From the NCBI GenBank assembly GCA_013423325.1, contig BLJB01000467.1, positions 35,978 through 99,977 of the forward strand: DNA of 64,000 nt. The letters run 5' to 3'. Positions 25,431 through 39,322 of this stretch are shown here, piece by piece (within the stretch, counting starts at the first letter, position 1; each line of letters starts with the position of its first letter). Position numbers and translations under genes: made by a program. Under the pieces are notes generated by a model, which was not told the DNA's origin, made no database searches, and was given only the letters and a program-made list of their open reading frames with translations. The stretch is from Usnea hakonensis. Taxonomy: Eukaryota; Ascomycota; Lecanoromycetes; Lecanorales; Parmeliaceae.

Positions 25431-25961
25431 CTATAATTAGAATATAGAATAATTTTTACTTATAATATAAAGAGACTATAATTCTATATTAATAAAATAG
25501 ATTAATCTATTATTAATAAAAGAAACTAGTAGCGTTAACTATTAATATAAATACTTTCTAGGCCTATTATAGAGTTTATTTGGGGGCGGAAACCGAGTGG
25601 CAACCGGTTAACAACCCTATTTTTTTTAGTTAAGGGTTACTAATAGAAAAAAAATCGTCTATATAAATAAAAGTAGTTATAAACCTTATATAAAGATATT
25701 TTAGTTATAACTTTTAAAGTTTATAATTAGGGTTATAACCCTATTTTTTTTTAAAGAGGTTTATAACCGTTAAAAGTCGATTTAAAAAAAGATAACCGCG
25801 TTAATCGAAAAATTTAGACTTTACGCTAAAATTTTAGAAATACGCTAAAAGTGGGTATTTCGGGTAGTCTCTATAGACTTATATAATAACGCTATTAATT
25901 TTATTATTTAAAAAATCGAATTTTTATAAAAATTTATATATATATATATTACTCTATTAGG
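25431..25961. other. Mixed AT-rich sequence with hairpins and palindrome
   Basis: No coding motif. A less mutated patch near 25,575-25,610 (gcggaaaccgagtggcaacc) is followed by AACCCT/AGGGTT inverted arms and a perfect 14-bp palindrome AGGGTTATAACCCT at 25,729-25,742. It may be the end of an unidentified element. Confidence 0.4.
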
Positions 25962-25999
25962 NNNNNNNNNNNNNNNNNNNNNNNNNNNNNNNNNNNNNN
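25962..25999. other. Assembly gap (38 N)
   Basis: 38 unresolved bases end exactly at the first base of the copia A1 LTR, hiding its left TSD. Confidence 1.
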
Positions 26000-26144
26000 T
26001 GTTGAAAGTAGGTATGTGGAACACTTGTTTCTTGGTTGATTAATTATGGAAGCACAAGAAATGTGTAAGACTATTTACAAAATACTAAGGCGCCAAGGTT
26101 ACGTAACGAAGTTACGTAACTCGGTAAACCTTCCTATTTTAATA
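26000..26144 (-). repeat. A1 3' LTR
   Basis: 145 bp. The outer ~90 bp is unmutated (gaagcacaagaaatgtgtaa), the inner part mutated. Confidence 0.9.
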
Positions 26145-29100
26145 CTCCTACTCGAGCGTATTTCTTCTTCTAAAAATTAAATTCTAACTCCCATATTAAC
26201 TCTATACTATACGACGATAATATTAGGGTAGTAGAGGTAATATAATAATATAATAATAAATATTAGACTATATAATAGCTCGATATTTAATCCCGTAATA
26301 ATATTACTATATAAACTTTCTACTTTTCGTAAAAATACGGTTATTTAAAAATCTTTTTTAATATCTACTAAGTATATACTAAATTTTAAGTAAAACGAGG
26401 TCGGAGGATATATATAAAGATCTATATATTATATAAGGAATATTCTAAGTAGCTATAATAGCTATAATAGCTAAATAATAGCTAGGTAAATAGCTACGAG
26501 GCTAGAAATAATACTTTAGGGCCGAGATAGTATTATAAGTACTATAAGTACCCGTATAATACGGGTTAAAAAGGCCCCTATATACTAGTAGTTAAAATTA
26601 ACTCTAGAGAGAAAAAAAAAAAGGATTAATTAGTAGTTAGTAATAAAGAGAAAAGATATAAGAGGAAAATCTACTAAGTATAGATTAATTAATAAGATTA
26701 ATAAGCCGAATTATCTAGATTAGTTAATAGAACTAATTTAATACTAAGAGACCTAGATAATTTAGTATTTAAGGTACTAAGAGGGGATAATAATAATAGC
26801 GATAATATACCTAAAAAGGAGATCTAGGAAGAGTAAATTATATATTAATCTTAATAATTAAGGGTTAAAAAGGGCGAATATCTCCTATAGACTATTTAGT
26901 CGTTAATTTAATTATCTTAGACTAATAGTCTTACGAAATATCTTAAACTTATCCCTAGAAAGAGTCTTAGTTAATCTATTAGCGACTTATAAATTAGTAG
27001 GAGTATATTTAAAGGCTACTAATTTATTAGCTACTTTCTCCCTATAGAAATAGTTAGTAATATTAATATACTTAGTATAATTATAAGATCTAGAGTTTTT
27101 TAATAATATAATTACCCCCTAGTTATCTCTATAAATAATAATTATTTCTAGGCTATTACTATATCTAGAATATAAAGATATTAGTAGGCTTTATAACTAA
27201 ATCGCCTTTTTAGTAGTTTATATTTAGTTAATATATTTAGCCTTATATATAGAGAGGGTAATAGTAACCTAATATTTAAAGGACTAGCTAATTACTATAT
27301 TTTCTATATTAAATATATAGTTAAAAGTAGAGTAACGAATAGTTATATTATCTATCTAGTTAAAGTTTATATAGCTAATTAAGTTTAAAAGAGTATTCTA
27401 AAAAACTAGTTCTATATTAATAATCTCTTTAAGATATATAAAGATCCTTTTAACTACTTCCTAATACTTCTTAATTAGATTATATATATAATAACTAATT
27501 ACTAAGATAGCGAAAGCTAGATCTAATCGAGTTCTAAATATTATATATATAAGAGATCCTATAGCTAATTAGTAGTAGGTCTTATTTTTTTAAATAGTCT
27601 AATAATTATCCTCTATTAGTTCGTATTTAGCTAAAGTCTCTATAAAAATAAAGATTAGCTTAGCCTCCTATATATTATTATCGCGGAGTATATATTTAAT
27701 ATATTTAGTCTATTTAAGGCGGATAATTCTTTTAGCTCTATCTTAAGTTACTATTATCTTTAGATAATAAGTATAAGGCCCTAAGTTAGTTATTTAAAAT
27801 TAAGTATTAAGAGTATCCTTAATATACTAGATATCTCTATAATTAGGACTAGTTATAAATACGTTATCTATATAGAGAGCTATAATAGTACCCCTATAAT
27901 TATTAATAAATATATTATAATTAATATTAATAGAATAGAGTCTTTACTCCTTTATAAAGTTAGAGAAAATATTATATTATATTTAAAGAAACTATTTTAG
28001 ACTATATAGGGCCTTATTAAACTTATAGACCTTATTAGAATATTACTTTAACTTAAAGCTAGTAAGCTATATTATATAGATTACCTCCTTAACTATCTTA
28101 TATAAGAAGATAATTTTAATATCTATCTATTCTAGATTTTAGTTTAGAGCCGCTATAAGAGTAAATAAGGCCTTATAGCTTATAAGCTTAATAATTAAAA
28201 TAAAAATCTTATTATAATTTAAGCCTTTATATTAAGAGTATTTTAGTATTATCTAGTATATCTTATAGCGAGTAACTTCTCCTTTAGGGCCTCGCTTTAG
28301 GGTAAATATCTACTTACCTCTTAGAGGCTTATAGTTTAATAGATAGTCTATTAACTCCTATATCCTATTTTTTATTAACGAATTAATTTCGTCTTTTATA
28401 GTAGTCTTCTAATTCTTACTATTAGGATTATTATTCGAGATAGCCTTATTATAGCTTTTAGGCTTATAGGATTCTCGAACGATAGATATAAATAAGGCTA
28501 GAGGGTCTAGTAAGAGATTATAATATTATAGTTTAAAATAATTTATAAAAGATCTAGATCTAGATAATTCTAAACTTATTATATTTAGTATTAGTAGGGT
28601 ACTAGTAGGCGTTAATATTAGTATAATAGAGGCTATAGAGATAAAAGTATAGATAGAAGTAGAAGTAAATACTAGTTTATCTTCTATAATAATAATTTAG
28701 GGGTTTATAGTAATAAGTATTAAGCCTTTTCTAGACTAAATTAATATTATTAATAGCGGCGATATTTCCTCTACTAAGGGAGGCTTTAACTATTTAATAT
28801 AAAGGAATTTAGATAGAATCTTTTTCTATATTATTTAAAAGGTACGAAAAGTCCTTTTATCTTCTAATAATATCTAATAGATCTAATCTCCTTTATATTC
28901 TAGGAGCCTAGTAGGACTCTTAATAATAATATAATCTTAACTAGTTTTCTAGTTAGTACTAGGTTTTTAAGCGAGGTACTAGCTATAGAAGCTAATAGGA
29001 TAAAGATACTTTAATTTTAGCTATATACTAATATTAGCTTTATAGGGGGTTAGCTTATAGCTTATAGTAAAATAATAATTATATAAATAACTAGCTACTA

Positions 29101-32100
29101 TTATTAGTTAAGGCTAGTACTTTATAAAGAGACCTATCTCTTTAATTATAATAAAGATATATCCCTTTAGATCTTAATTAAGTCTTTTAGAGGAGCTATT
29201 CTATTTAGGGTTATTTAAGATAGTAGGCTTCTATATAATACTACTATTACTATAAAACTAGTTAAATTTATAATTAGAGTATTTACCGCCCTAATCTATT
29301 TATAGTCTATTATACTAGAAATCTCCTTTTTCGTTATATATAAAATAATAGTAAAATATAGCGAATATCTTATCTTTAGAGCGGAGGATTTCTATCTTAA
29401 AGACTTTTATATAGTTATTAAAAAAGATAATAAAGTATTTAAAATCGAGCTTAATTTCTTCTATTATACTAAGATTATTATAGATAAAGTCTAAATATTA
29501 TTTACTAGAATAAATATAAGAAGTATATTTAATTTACTATATCTTTTTAATAGCGTAAGATATATAAAATACCTCATCTATAACTTTTTTAAATAGATTA
29601 ATACTATAATATTCGAGCTATTATATATCCCCTAAATACCCTAGATAGTAATAGTAATAAGTTATAGTTTTAGAATTAGATTTATACTTTTATCTCTTTC
29701 GCGGTCTATCCTTATAATTAGAAATTATAAAGTTAAAGTTTAAATCTAAATCTAAATCTAAAATTAAATCTAAAGCTAAATCTAAAGCTAACTCTAAACT
29801 TAAGCTATTATAACTAGATATAGAGCTAATACTAGAGTCGGAATTATAGCGAGAGCTATAGGGACGCTTTCTAATAGATATAGAGGAGATAATAAGACCT
29901 CTAATCGGATTAGCGACTACTATAGTCGAGCGGGATTTATATATTAGGGATAAATAAGACTTAGAGGCTTACTTTAATATTAGAACTAATATAGTAAGCT
30001 CTAGCTTAGGCTTATCTTTCTATATATTAAATTAATAAATATTATTATTAATAAGCTAAATAGTAATTCCTCTTATCTTAATCTTAATTCCTTTAGAAAT
30101 AATTTTTATTAGATAACCTAATTATATTAGCTTACCCTAAGAAATTAGGTTTATAGATAGACTAGGAATATAAAGAATATTATTAAAAATTAGAAAATAA
30201 TATTAATTATTAATATTAAATTTAATCTTAATTTTATCTTTACTAACTAGTTTAAGGGATCTCTTAATCCCTCTAATTAGCTAGTAGTTATCGCTAATTA
30301 TAAGGGAATATATCTTAAAGACTAAATAATTAGGTATTATATAGACTAAATAATATAAATCTAAACCCTATTATATTAGGAGTTTAGCGGGTTCTATAGA
30401 TATAGTAATAGTCTCTATAATATAGGATTCTAGCTTCTTATCTTTAGGGAGTACTATTTTAGAGAGTACTATATAATAGTTATATCTACTATAATTCTAG
30501 TTAGTATTAGAGTTAGAAGCCGAACTATCTTTACTATTAGTATTATAGTAAGTAGGGTTAGTATTCTAATAAGGCTTATAAGACTTCTTATAGCGGTTAT
30601 AGTAATCATAATAGTTACTCTTTTAATTACGATTATTATAATATCTATAATCTCTATTATTATATTATTACTTATTATTATTATTTTAGCTATGACTTAA
30701 TATCTACTTATATTAGTTCGTCTTACTCTTATACTTATTACGGGTATAATAGTTCTTTTTATAATTTTAATAGAACTTAACTAAGTATTAAATATAGATA
30801 GTATCTAGTCCTTTAACTATATTATTTTAGAGCTTCTCGATTCTAAAAATAGTTATAATATACGCCTCCGATTATATTACTACTATCCCTAGAGTAGATT
30901 CGGTACGACTAGTTAAAGGATTAGTTATACTTTAAATAAATCGCTATATCGTATACTCGAGACTATAGGCCGTATCTCTATTAGTATCTATAGGTTTGTG
31001 GTTTTAGGTATAGATTAAGAAGTAATCCTTATATTATTTCCTAAGATCTATATAGAAGAGAAAGATAAGGATATTATTATTAAAGCCTATCCTTCGGGGT
31101 TCTTAAGCTTAGCGATCTTTAGTAGGGCTAGTACTCTTATCGAGTCGTTTTCTATAGCTTAATAGTAATAAGGTATATAAGGGTAATTTAACTTTATACC
31201 TAAATAAGTTAGTATTACTATATATAGAAGATATTAATTCCTTAGTAAAGAATCTAGAAGTAGTTAGAGTAGACTCCCTAGATTTAGGCGGATAGTATAC
31301 GTCTTACTCGTATTCTAGGGTCTTCTAGATCGGTTTATTAAGCTAATTTAGAAGTTAGATAGTAACGCGTCTATAAGATTCGCCCTTTCTAACGGTACTA
31401 TATATATTAAGGTTATAGTAGTAACGAGGGAAGTCTTATATAAGGATCTAGTACTATTTATATTTATATAGCTAATCCTATTTAGAGATATAGTAGACTC
31501 CGTCTACTTCTTCGTAATCGATAATAATTTAAGCTTTCTATTTAGGAGTTAGTAGGAATTTAAATAAGGGCGAGGCCTATCGAGATTATATAGTTAGTAG
31601 TTCGCTCGCTATTAGCGATCGATAATTACGATAGTAGCTCGATAATTATAGCGTAGTAGCTAAAGATTTACTAATACCTAGTTTAGTATAGTAAGTAGTT
31701 AGACTAAGAGCTATAATTATAAGATATCTTATATCTTATTTATAAATTAATAATAGAATTAATAGTATAGTATTAGTAGTTAAATAGCGCCTTTCGATTA
31801 TTTAAAAGTATTAGAAAGAGATTATAAGGAGGGACTAGTAATATAAAAATAGCTTATAATTAGTTATTTAGTATCCTTTTAAATATAGTAACGATCTAAA
31901 CGGCTCTTAAATAGTAGTTTAATAGTAATAACGTCCTTTAACTTATCTTAAAATATCGGAATAGATAGTTATAAGAGATTATCTAAAATAACTAATAAAA
32001 TAAAACTAACTTCTCGCTTTTATAATTAGTTATCTAGAGTCTTAGAGGTATATAATAGCTATTCGGTTTAATTAGACCGCTTAGTAACTTAATAGTACTA

Positions 32101-32549
32101 AAAATAGATAGAGTAGATATAGTTTTAGATACTTTTAAGCCTTATAATAGTAATATAGAGTAGGCGAGTATAGTCTATATAGTTTAGATAGTCTAAAAAA
32201 ACTCTATAGAGTTATAGTAATATCTAATTAGTATAATCTATAGGCGGAATAGTATCTTTTAGTAGATAATTATTAGCTAATACTAGTACGTAACCCGGTC
32301 GCGACTAAGCTAAAGGTTATAGCGTAATTTATATATTTTTAGAATTAAACTAATCTCTATATTCTTTCTATAGCCTAGTAGGCTATTTCTAATATAATAT
32401 TAATTTTTATATTCGGGTATATTCTAACTAATAGATAGTATAGCTAGTAATTTATTTAGCCCTTTCTAGAACTCTTATTATAAGCTAGTAGATATAATAT
32501 AAAGTAAAAGGATTACTAAAATAATACCCTATAATCCGGGCTTATAATC
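26145..32549 (-). pseudogene. A1 gag-pol, RIP-destroyed
   Basis: Minus-strand copia polyprotein remnant with no ATG and many stops. A Leu-Asp-type coding repeat lies near 29,740-29,805. The target site of the small LTR element in A2 is uninterrupted here near 30,250-30,310. Confidence 0.75.
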
Positions 32550-32694
32550 TATTAAAAGTAGGTATATAGAATACTTATTTCTTAGTTAATTAATTATAGA
32601 AGTATAAGAAATATATAAGACTATTTATAAAATACTAAGGCGCCAAGGTCACGTAACGAAGTCACGTGACTCGGCAAACCTTCCTATTTTGACA
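32550..32694 (-). repeat. A1 5' LTR
   Basis: 145 bp. The outer right half is unmutated (gtcacgtgactcggcaaacc, ending ttttgaca), the inner half mutated. Confidence 0.9.
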
Positions 32695-32900
32695 TACGCC
32701 TCCCGTTACTATATTATTAAATACTAGTAGTTATAGTATTATTAACTAATACTTTAAAATTAATTTTAAAGCCTTACTAATTTATCTATAATTTATATTT
32801 AGCTAGAAGGCTATACCTTCCCTTCTAAAAAGTTATAGCTAGACCTTCTATAATTACTTTAATAGAATTACGGCCTAAACCTTAATTTAGTTACTATTAT
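32695..32900. other. RIP-mutated flank of LINE-1
   Basis: About 200 bp between copia A1 and the LINE. It is continuous with 38,343 onward once the LINE is removed. No motif was recognised. Confidence 0.4.
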
Positions 32901-32911
32901 CTTATATTAAG
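32901..32911. repeat. LINE-1 TSD (left)
   Basis: CTTATATTAAG, repeated at 38,332-38,342. Confidence 0.8.
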
Positions 32912-32913
32912 GA

Positions 32914-34490
32914 ATGGCGACCACGAATTGCGAACACACCCACCAGGGCCCCTGCGGGGCTCTAGAGACCTCTAATATAAAGGTTATAACGAGTATAGCT
33001 AAGAACTAAGAGGAGAAGTTAATAGAAGTCGAGGAAGGGTAATGCGATATCGAAGATAATACGGAAGAGGAAGACGGATACGCGTTAGCTATATATATAA
33101 ATATAATAAAGAGGATAGGGAGATTAAATAAAAAAATAGTAAGGGCTATAAAGAATAATATAAAATAGAAGGAGAAAGGTTATAAATATAATTATATTAA
33201 GAGAGTAGGCTAGTTAATTAAAGACGTAGTAGAAACCGTAAAAAATATATTATTTAAAAATCTTAATAGATAGAAATTTAGACTATTTAAAATAGTAATC
33301 TAGTTAATAAGTAAATATATAGAATTAGCTAAAGCTAAATAGAAAGAGACCTAAAAGTAGATAGAGAAATAACTAATTAAAGGCTTACTCCCGATATTAT
33401 AATAGTTCTAGGCCTAGAGGGTAACTAGTAATACTACTAGATTATCTATCTATAAGTAATTATATTCGATAATATTACCCTTATATACTACGGTAAGGAA
33501 CGCTAATAAGAAAAGAGTAATAATTAGAATAAAAAGTAAAAAGGAGAGAAAGAAGATTAAATATACTATATTAATATAGCTTAAAGATATATTCTAGAGT
33601 AATAAAACCCTAATAAACTTTATTATTATAGTAAAGTACTTCTAAAATAGGGGTATTATTCTATATATAATCTTAAGGGAGATAAAGAGGGCGATAGAAA
33701 AGGATATTAAAATAATCTAGAAAAATTATCTTTTAATTTATATCCTTAAACCCTCCTTTATAGTAGCTATTAACTTAATAAGAATTAATATATTCGATAA
33801 TAAAGATTAAGGGGCTTATATTAAGAAGTTAAAATAGAAGAATAGTACCCTCTATTTTAAACTAGAAGTAGTAAGAGTAGAATAGCCCCTATTTATATAA
33901 ATAAAGAAAGTAGATAGAGAGATTAAAAAATACTCTATACTCCTAGTTAAAACTAAGAGCCCCGAAAAGGTAAATAGACTAATAATAGAAGATATAGTAG
34001 AGAATAGCTAACTACTCTATTATAGAAAATAGAAGATAGTAAGTAGATTAAAATAGTACTACTAATATTAGTAGTATAGCTATTTATAGGGGTTATACTA
34101 GAAGCTAATAAAGTATAAATACTATATTAAAGTTTATCCTATTAAAGATTATTAGAACTAAGGGTAGAGATACTATATAGTCTATTAAGATAATTACGAA
34201 GTATAGAGTTTAAATTACTAAGTTCGCTAATAGAAAATAGAACGCTTTAAGTAGAAGAGAGAGAATACTTCTAAATAATATAAAGAGCCCTTAATAATAG
34301 TCTAATCTATCTTAGCCCCGGTCTAAATAGAAAATAAATAAAAGATAGTATCTCTAAAAAGGAAGAGACTAGAAGAGATCTTAGATAACTAATAATTAAG
34401 AAAGGCGAGAAGGCTACCTAAGATCTAAAAAAGAGAACCGGGATAGATATATCTAATCTAATTTAGAAGGAGGACCGGTTTCTAGAATAT
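32914..34490 (+). pseudogene. LINE-1 ORF1 (gag-like), RIP-damaged
   Basis: Starts MATTNCEHTHQGPCGALE in the unmutated 5' island, then is broken by many RIP stops. Mutated residues QYYQYQQYSYL near 34,050-34,080 stand for a CCHC zinc knuckle (Cys and His to Tyr, as RIP produces). SPEKVNRLIIEDIV near 33,960-34,010 is a typical LINE gag segment. The end is approximate. Confidence 0.65.
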
Positions 34491-34499
34491 AATTAATAT

Positions 34500-37400
34500 A
34501 ATTAATATAATCTTAATATTAAGTATAATTAATACTAATCTTAATAGTTTAGATCTTAATATCTATATTAATAAGTAAGAATAATATATTAAAGGTCTTA
34601 TAATATAATATATAGAAGTTAAAAAATAGAGTAATAGCGTTACTTTTTAAGAAGTAGAAAGTATAAGATTATAATATACTAGTAATTTAGAAGCCGAGCT
34701 ATAACTCGTTTAATAGATTAATATATAATCCGAGTTCTAGTAAATTTCTACTAGCCTATAAATTAGATCTAAAGGTATAGATATACTTTTATATTAATAA
34801 AAGAATAGATCTAATTAGTTAGAAAATTAAATATTAAGGGGGTAACTTTTACTCCCTTTAGTTAAATATTAAATAAGATAATAGAGAAAAGGAGGAGTAT
34901 ATTCTTCTCTAGCCCCCCGCTTAAGAACTAATTCTCTAGATATATAATATATATAACTAGTTACTAGTATTACTAGAGATAATAATAGCCTTTTTAATAC
35001 TAGTATTTTTAGAATAAGTTTTAGAGGAAAAAGGCGAATATATAGCTCTTAGAAACTTTAATCTTTACTATCCTAAATAGAATAATAAGAGATAATATAT
35101 ATATTATAAAATAGTTAATAGATTTATTAAGATTATTTAGACTAAGGAAATAACTTTTAGGCTATTTAACGATTTAGTTATATAGAAATCTTAGGGCTAG
35201 GAGTTAATAATCGATCTAATTTTTTTAATATTAAAAGTTTATTAAACTATAGTTTACTATATCCTAAAAGAGAACTTAGAATACGTATCTAACTATATTC
35301 TAATAGTAATAGAATTAGAATAATAGTAGAAAGAGATACTAATAAGAAAATAATAGTTATAGAAGAAACTAGCTAAAAAAGATATTATTTTTAAAATAGC
35401 TAAAAATAATTATACCTTATAAAGTACTCTTTTTTAAAGACCTATAGAAATAGAGAAAGAGGTAAAAGCCTTTATAAAAACTATAAACTAAGGGTTCTAA
35501 GAAATAGTAGAGAACTATATATTATAGATAGAGCCTACGGCTAAGTCGAATTTATATTAGAATATAGATTATATAAGAGTTATTAAGGTAGCTAAGTTTA
35601 GGCTTAAAGAGTATTACTAATTCTAAGATAAATAGTTAACTAAGGAATTTTAGAGAGTAGAAAAAGAGAAAGTAAAAATTATATATAAAATCTATATACT
35701 CTATTAGCGCGAGGGAGTATATAAAGCGTTATTAAAAAAGGACGGAATCTAGAAGCTCGTCTAATAGAGATAAGAGCGGAGTATAGCCCTAAAACTCTTA
35801 CTATAATTCTTAGCTATTCTAGATTAAAGAGGAATAAAATAGTCTAGTTTTAAAGATAAAATTAATATCTTAAAAAGTATACTATTCTTATCTACCTCGA
35901 TAATTAATCTAGAAAATATTCTAGATATTTAATATCTAACTCTAATACTTATAAGGGATAGGATTAATAATAATAAAGTAATAAAAGTAATTATATATCT
36001 AATAATAAATAAAGCCCTAAACGTCTTAGAAATCTCTAATTGGTTTCTAAAATATATAGCTCTATATATTATAGACTCTCTTACTAGGCTCTTCTAAGTC
36101 TACTTTAATTTAGGATACTATTCGAGATTCTTTAAAAAGGCTAATATAGTAATATTAAAAAAGCTAAATAAATCTAACTATTTAAAATTTAAAGCGTACT
36201 AATTAATAGCCTTACTTAATACTCTAGATAAAGCGCTAAAAATAGTAATCTTAAAGCGGCTAATAAAATTAATAGAAAAATATAGTCTTCTCTCTTAATA
36301 GTAAATAGAAGTAAAAAAAGATAGATTAATAAAAATAGTACTAAAATCGCTAATAGAAGTAGTTTATATTATATAGAATTATAGTACTATTAATAATAGG
36401 AAAATCGCTAGCCTATTTTTACTAGATATTATAGATACCTTTAATAATATCTTATATAAGAGGCTCCTCTATAATCTAAAAGAAAGGAGAGTCCTAGAAA
36501 AGATAATAAAATAGACGTCTAGCTTTCTTATAGATAGAGCGATATCCGTAATATTAGAGGGCTAGATAAGTATAATAGAGATAATAGAGATAGATATTTT
36601 TTAGGGATGATTAATTTCTCTTATATTATTTTTCTTTTTTAATACCCCTCTAATTAAATAATATATAAAGGCCGCTCTCCTCGTCTAGATAGAAGGTTTT
36701 ATTAATAATATTTATTTACTAATATATAGCGGAAGTATAGAAGATAATTATAGAGTATTATATAAGGCCTATAATATCTATCTTAGATAGACTAAGATAT
36801 ATAGAGTAATATTCGCCCTTAAAAAATATAAATTAGTATACCTTATAAGGAGTCTAAAGAAATTTAATATAGAGGTATCCTTAAATTTTAAGAAAATAAA
36901 AATAGACCTTAATCTAAATATTAGAGTACTAGGCTTATATATAGATACTAAACTCTAATAGGGACTATATATTATCTAGCTAATAATCTATACTATAGAA
37001 TAGAAATAAGCCCTAAAATATCTCGCTAGCTCGATATAGGGAGTAATATTTACTAGGTATTATATAATATATAGTATAGTTATACGCCTAATATTAATAT
37101 TCGTAGTACCGATCTAGTACTATCCTCGCGGGATTAAGGGATTCTCTCGGAGGCCCTCTAAAAAGCTAGCTAAGATATAAAACGAGTATCTCTATAAAGT
37201 AACCGGGGTATATAGAGTTATACCTATTCTAGTTCTAGAGGTAGAAGTATTAATACCCCTATTAGAATACTAGCTAGATAAGCTAGTACTATAATATTAG
37301 ACTTTATAAGGTATCTACGCTACTATAAGAAAGAGTAATAAATAAATTATTTAATACTTTTAGACTAATAGAGGTAGAAGGAGGAAGTTAAGGCTTATAT

Positions 37401-38300
37401 CTATAGCGGAAAAAAAAGCCTAGGCTCTTAAGACCCTAAAAAAAAAGAGCTAAGATTAAGTAGCTATTAGTATAAGAAGAAAAAAGGGATAGATTAATCT
37501 ACTTAAAAATATTAAGAAATATTAGAATATTAACGTTATAAGATAAAAAATATAAGACTAGTTCTATAATCGAAGATTAAAAAAATAGGAAAAGTATTAA
37601 TAAGGGACTCTAAATATAATAAGAACCCTTATTTAAAGGGGAGACTTATATAATAGAAGGTTTAATTACTATAGGATATTAAAGAAAGCTAAAAGCTCGA
37701 TTACTATCTAAATAAAAAGTAGTAAAATCGGACTTAATATATTTCTTAATAAAATAAGGGTATTAGGGATTAACCCTAACTATATATATAGATAGAGAAA
37801 GTAGAATATTAAATATATTCTTCTCTTCTATCTAGAATTATATAGAAATAGATTACGGTTACTTATAGAGATAGGTACCGAGGATTTCTAGATAATACTA
37901 ACTACGACTAAAGGGATTTAAATAGTAGTAAAATAAATAATTAATTTAGATTAATTAAATAGCTTTAAGTTAGCTAGTAAATAACTTTAATAATTAAGAC
38001 TATCCCTTAGAATAGAAGAGACTATTAAGCCTAAAAAGGGTATATAAAGAAAAGATCGTACCGGCCCTTAAAGGCCGAGACGATTAAGAGAAATAAATAT
38101 AAGAATTAGAAAAATTAAGATATAAAAAAAGAAAGATATATAATAATATACTAGGACTCCTCGAGAGTATAATAGAGAGAAAACGTATTATTTAGTTAGA
38201 GTTTTTATCTAGGGGTTCGCCCTTAGGTTTCTTCGACGCCTAGCTCTACTAGCTTAACGATAATAGTACCCTTATTAGCTCATATTAAGTAGCTAGTATA
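34500..38300 (+). pseudogene. LINE-1 ORF2 (endonuclease-reverse transcriptase), RIP-damaged
   Basis: Endonuclease, RT and presumably RNase H regions in plus-strand frames with many stops (motifs under the element entry). Start and end are approximate because RIP removed the start codon. Confidence 0.7.
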
Positions 38301-38331
38301 GGCGTATAATATAATCAATCAATTAATCAAT

Positions 38332-38342
38332 CTTATATTAAG
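38332..38342. repeat. LINE-1 TSD (right)
   Basis: CTTATATTAAG, identical to 32,901-32,911 (the first C may belong to the tail). Confidence 0.8.
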
Positions 38343-39163
38343 AGTATAATTATTACTTATTAAATATATTTATACTTCTTATAGATACTAGAATAGATAT
38401 ATTTAGATATACCTCCGCTAAAGAAGAAGTCTAAAGATATAGTATTTTAAAATAATTAGCTAATCTATTTAAAGTAGTTATAGTAACCCTAAGTACCCTA
38501 GGTTTTAATATAACTTAAATAGCTAAGTTAAGATCTATAATAGCCGAGTTTAAACAAGGTATAATAGAAGTATAAAGACTATCTAGTAATAATAAATAAA
38601 ATAATTATAATAGTATTAATACTACTAATAGACTCGAATAATAGAATTCTAGTAATCTAGACTTCTTCGATCTTTACTATAATAGAGTATTAATTTACTC
38701 TAGATCTCTAATTAAATATACTAATAAAGAAATTTACTTTAAAGATATATATCTATTTATTAATTATACTAAAGATATCGTAGCCGTAAAGGATACTACT
38801 ACTATTTGAGAAAATCTATAGATAAGCCTATAAAGTACTACTCTTATATAATAAATAGCTAAAATAGCCTCTACTAAAAAGAGACTAACTAAATTTAATA
38901 TTAATATTAATAAGTAGACTATATTACTAGTTAACTACTTTAAGGAATTATCTTATATTATTATTAATATTATACTCCGCGAAAGATATTCCCTAAGAGA
39001 CGTAATTATCCGAAGAGAACTATATAAGTATACTTAGAAAATCTTTTAATCTACTAAAAATACCGGCTTAAATATTATTATAGTCTAACTTAATATTGTC
39101 TATAACGATATTAATCTAGAAATATAGCGAGATCTTAATAAATTTAGATATAATAATATTATT
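38343..39163 (+). pseudogene. Gag-like fragment of an LTR element, first piece
   Basis: Plus-strand reading gives residues like IYFKDIYLFINYTKDIVAV (about 38,735-38,795) and RLTKFNINI, resembling fungal retrotransposon gag. It is cut by copia A2 at 39,163 and resumes at 48,321, then again beyond the ORF1-only LINE at 50,785. The gag assignment is from family resemblance only. Confidence 0.5.
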
Positions 39164-39308
39164 TGTCAAAATAGGAAGGTTTGCCGAGTCACGTGACTTC
39201 GTCACGTAACCTTGGCGCCTTAGTATTTTATAAATAGTCTTATATATTTCTTATACTTTTATAATTAATTAACTAAGAAATAAGTATTTTATATACCTAC
39301 TTTTAATA
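39164..39308 (+). repeat. A2 5' LTR
   Basis: 145 bp, TGTCAAAATAGG start. The outer ~65 bp is unmutated (gccgagtcacgtgacttcg). Confidence 0.92.
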
Positions 39309-39322
39309 GGTTATAAGCCCGG
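39309..39322 (+). other. A2 primer-binding site
   Basis: GGTTATAAGCCCGG directly after the 5' LTR. With one RIP-type change (G to A) it is GGTTATGAGCCC, complementary to the anticodon region of fungal initiator tRNA-Met (GGGCTCATAACC). This is the internal-primer arrangement known for Drosophila copia. Confidence 0.65.

Larger units (their letters stand above)
26000..32694 (-). mobile_element. Copia family A element 1 (A1), full length, RIP-dead
   Basis: 6,695 bp, minus strand, with 145-bp LTRs (26,000-26,144 and 32,550-32,694). The primer-binding site on the minus strand (GATTATAAGCCCGG) adjoins the 5' LTR. Minus-strand motifs: an RNase H C-terminal region near 26,900-27,080 and RT ALYIDN near 27,870-27,900. 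Gag is toward 31,000-32,500. The left flank is the N gap; the right flank is TACGC. It is ~800 bp shorter in the gag/leader region than A2 once A2's insertion is subtracted. Confidence 0.9.
32912..38331 (+). mobile_element. Tad-like LINE (LINE-1), apparently full length, RIP-dead
   Basis: 5.4 kb with an 11-bp TSD and a 3' tail of (AATC)-like repeats (ataatcaatcaattaatcaat). The first ~65 bp is an unmutated GC-rich island, and the ORF1 ATG is the third base of the element. Two ORF regions follow: ORF1 with a mutated CCHC-type region near 34,040-34,150, and ORF2. In ORF2 an endonuclease motif LRNFNLYYPK (GDFNLHHP in the family) lies near 35,049-35,080. RT residues FFFFNTPLI lie near 36,620-36,655, and GFINNIYLLIYSGS (FVDD mutated to INN) near 36,697-36,740. 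The order matches fungal Tad1-clade LINEs. Confidence 0.88.
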
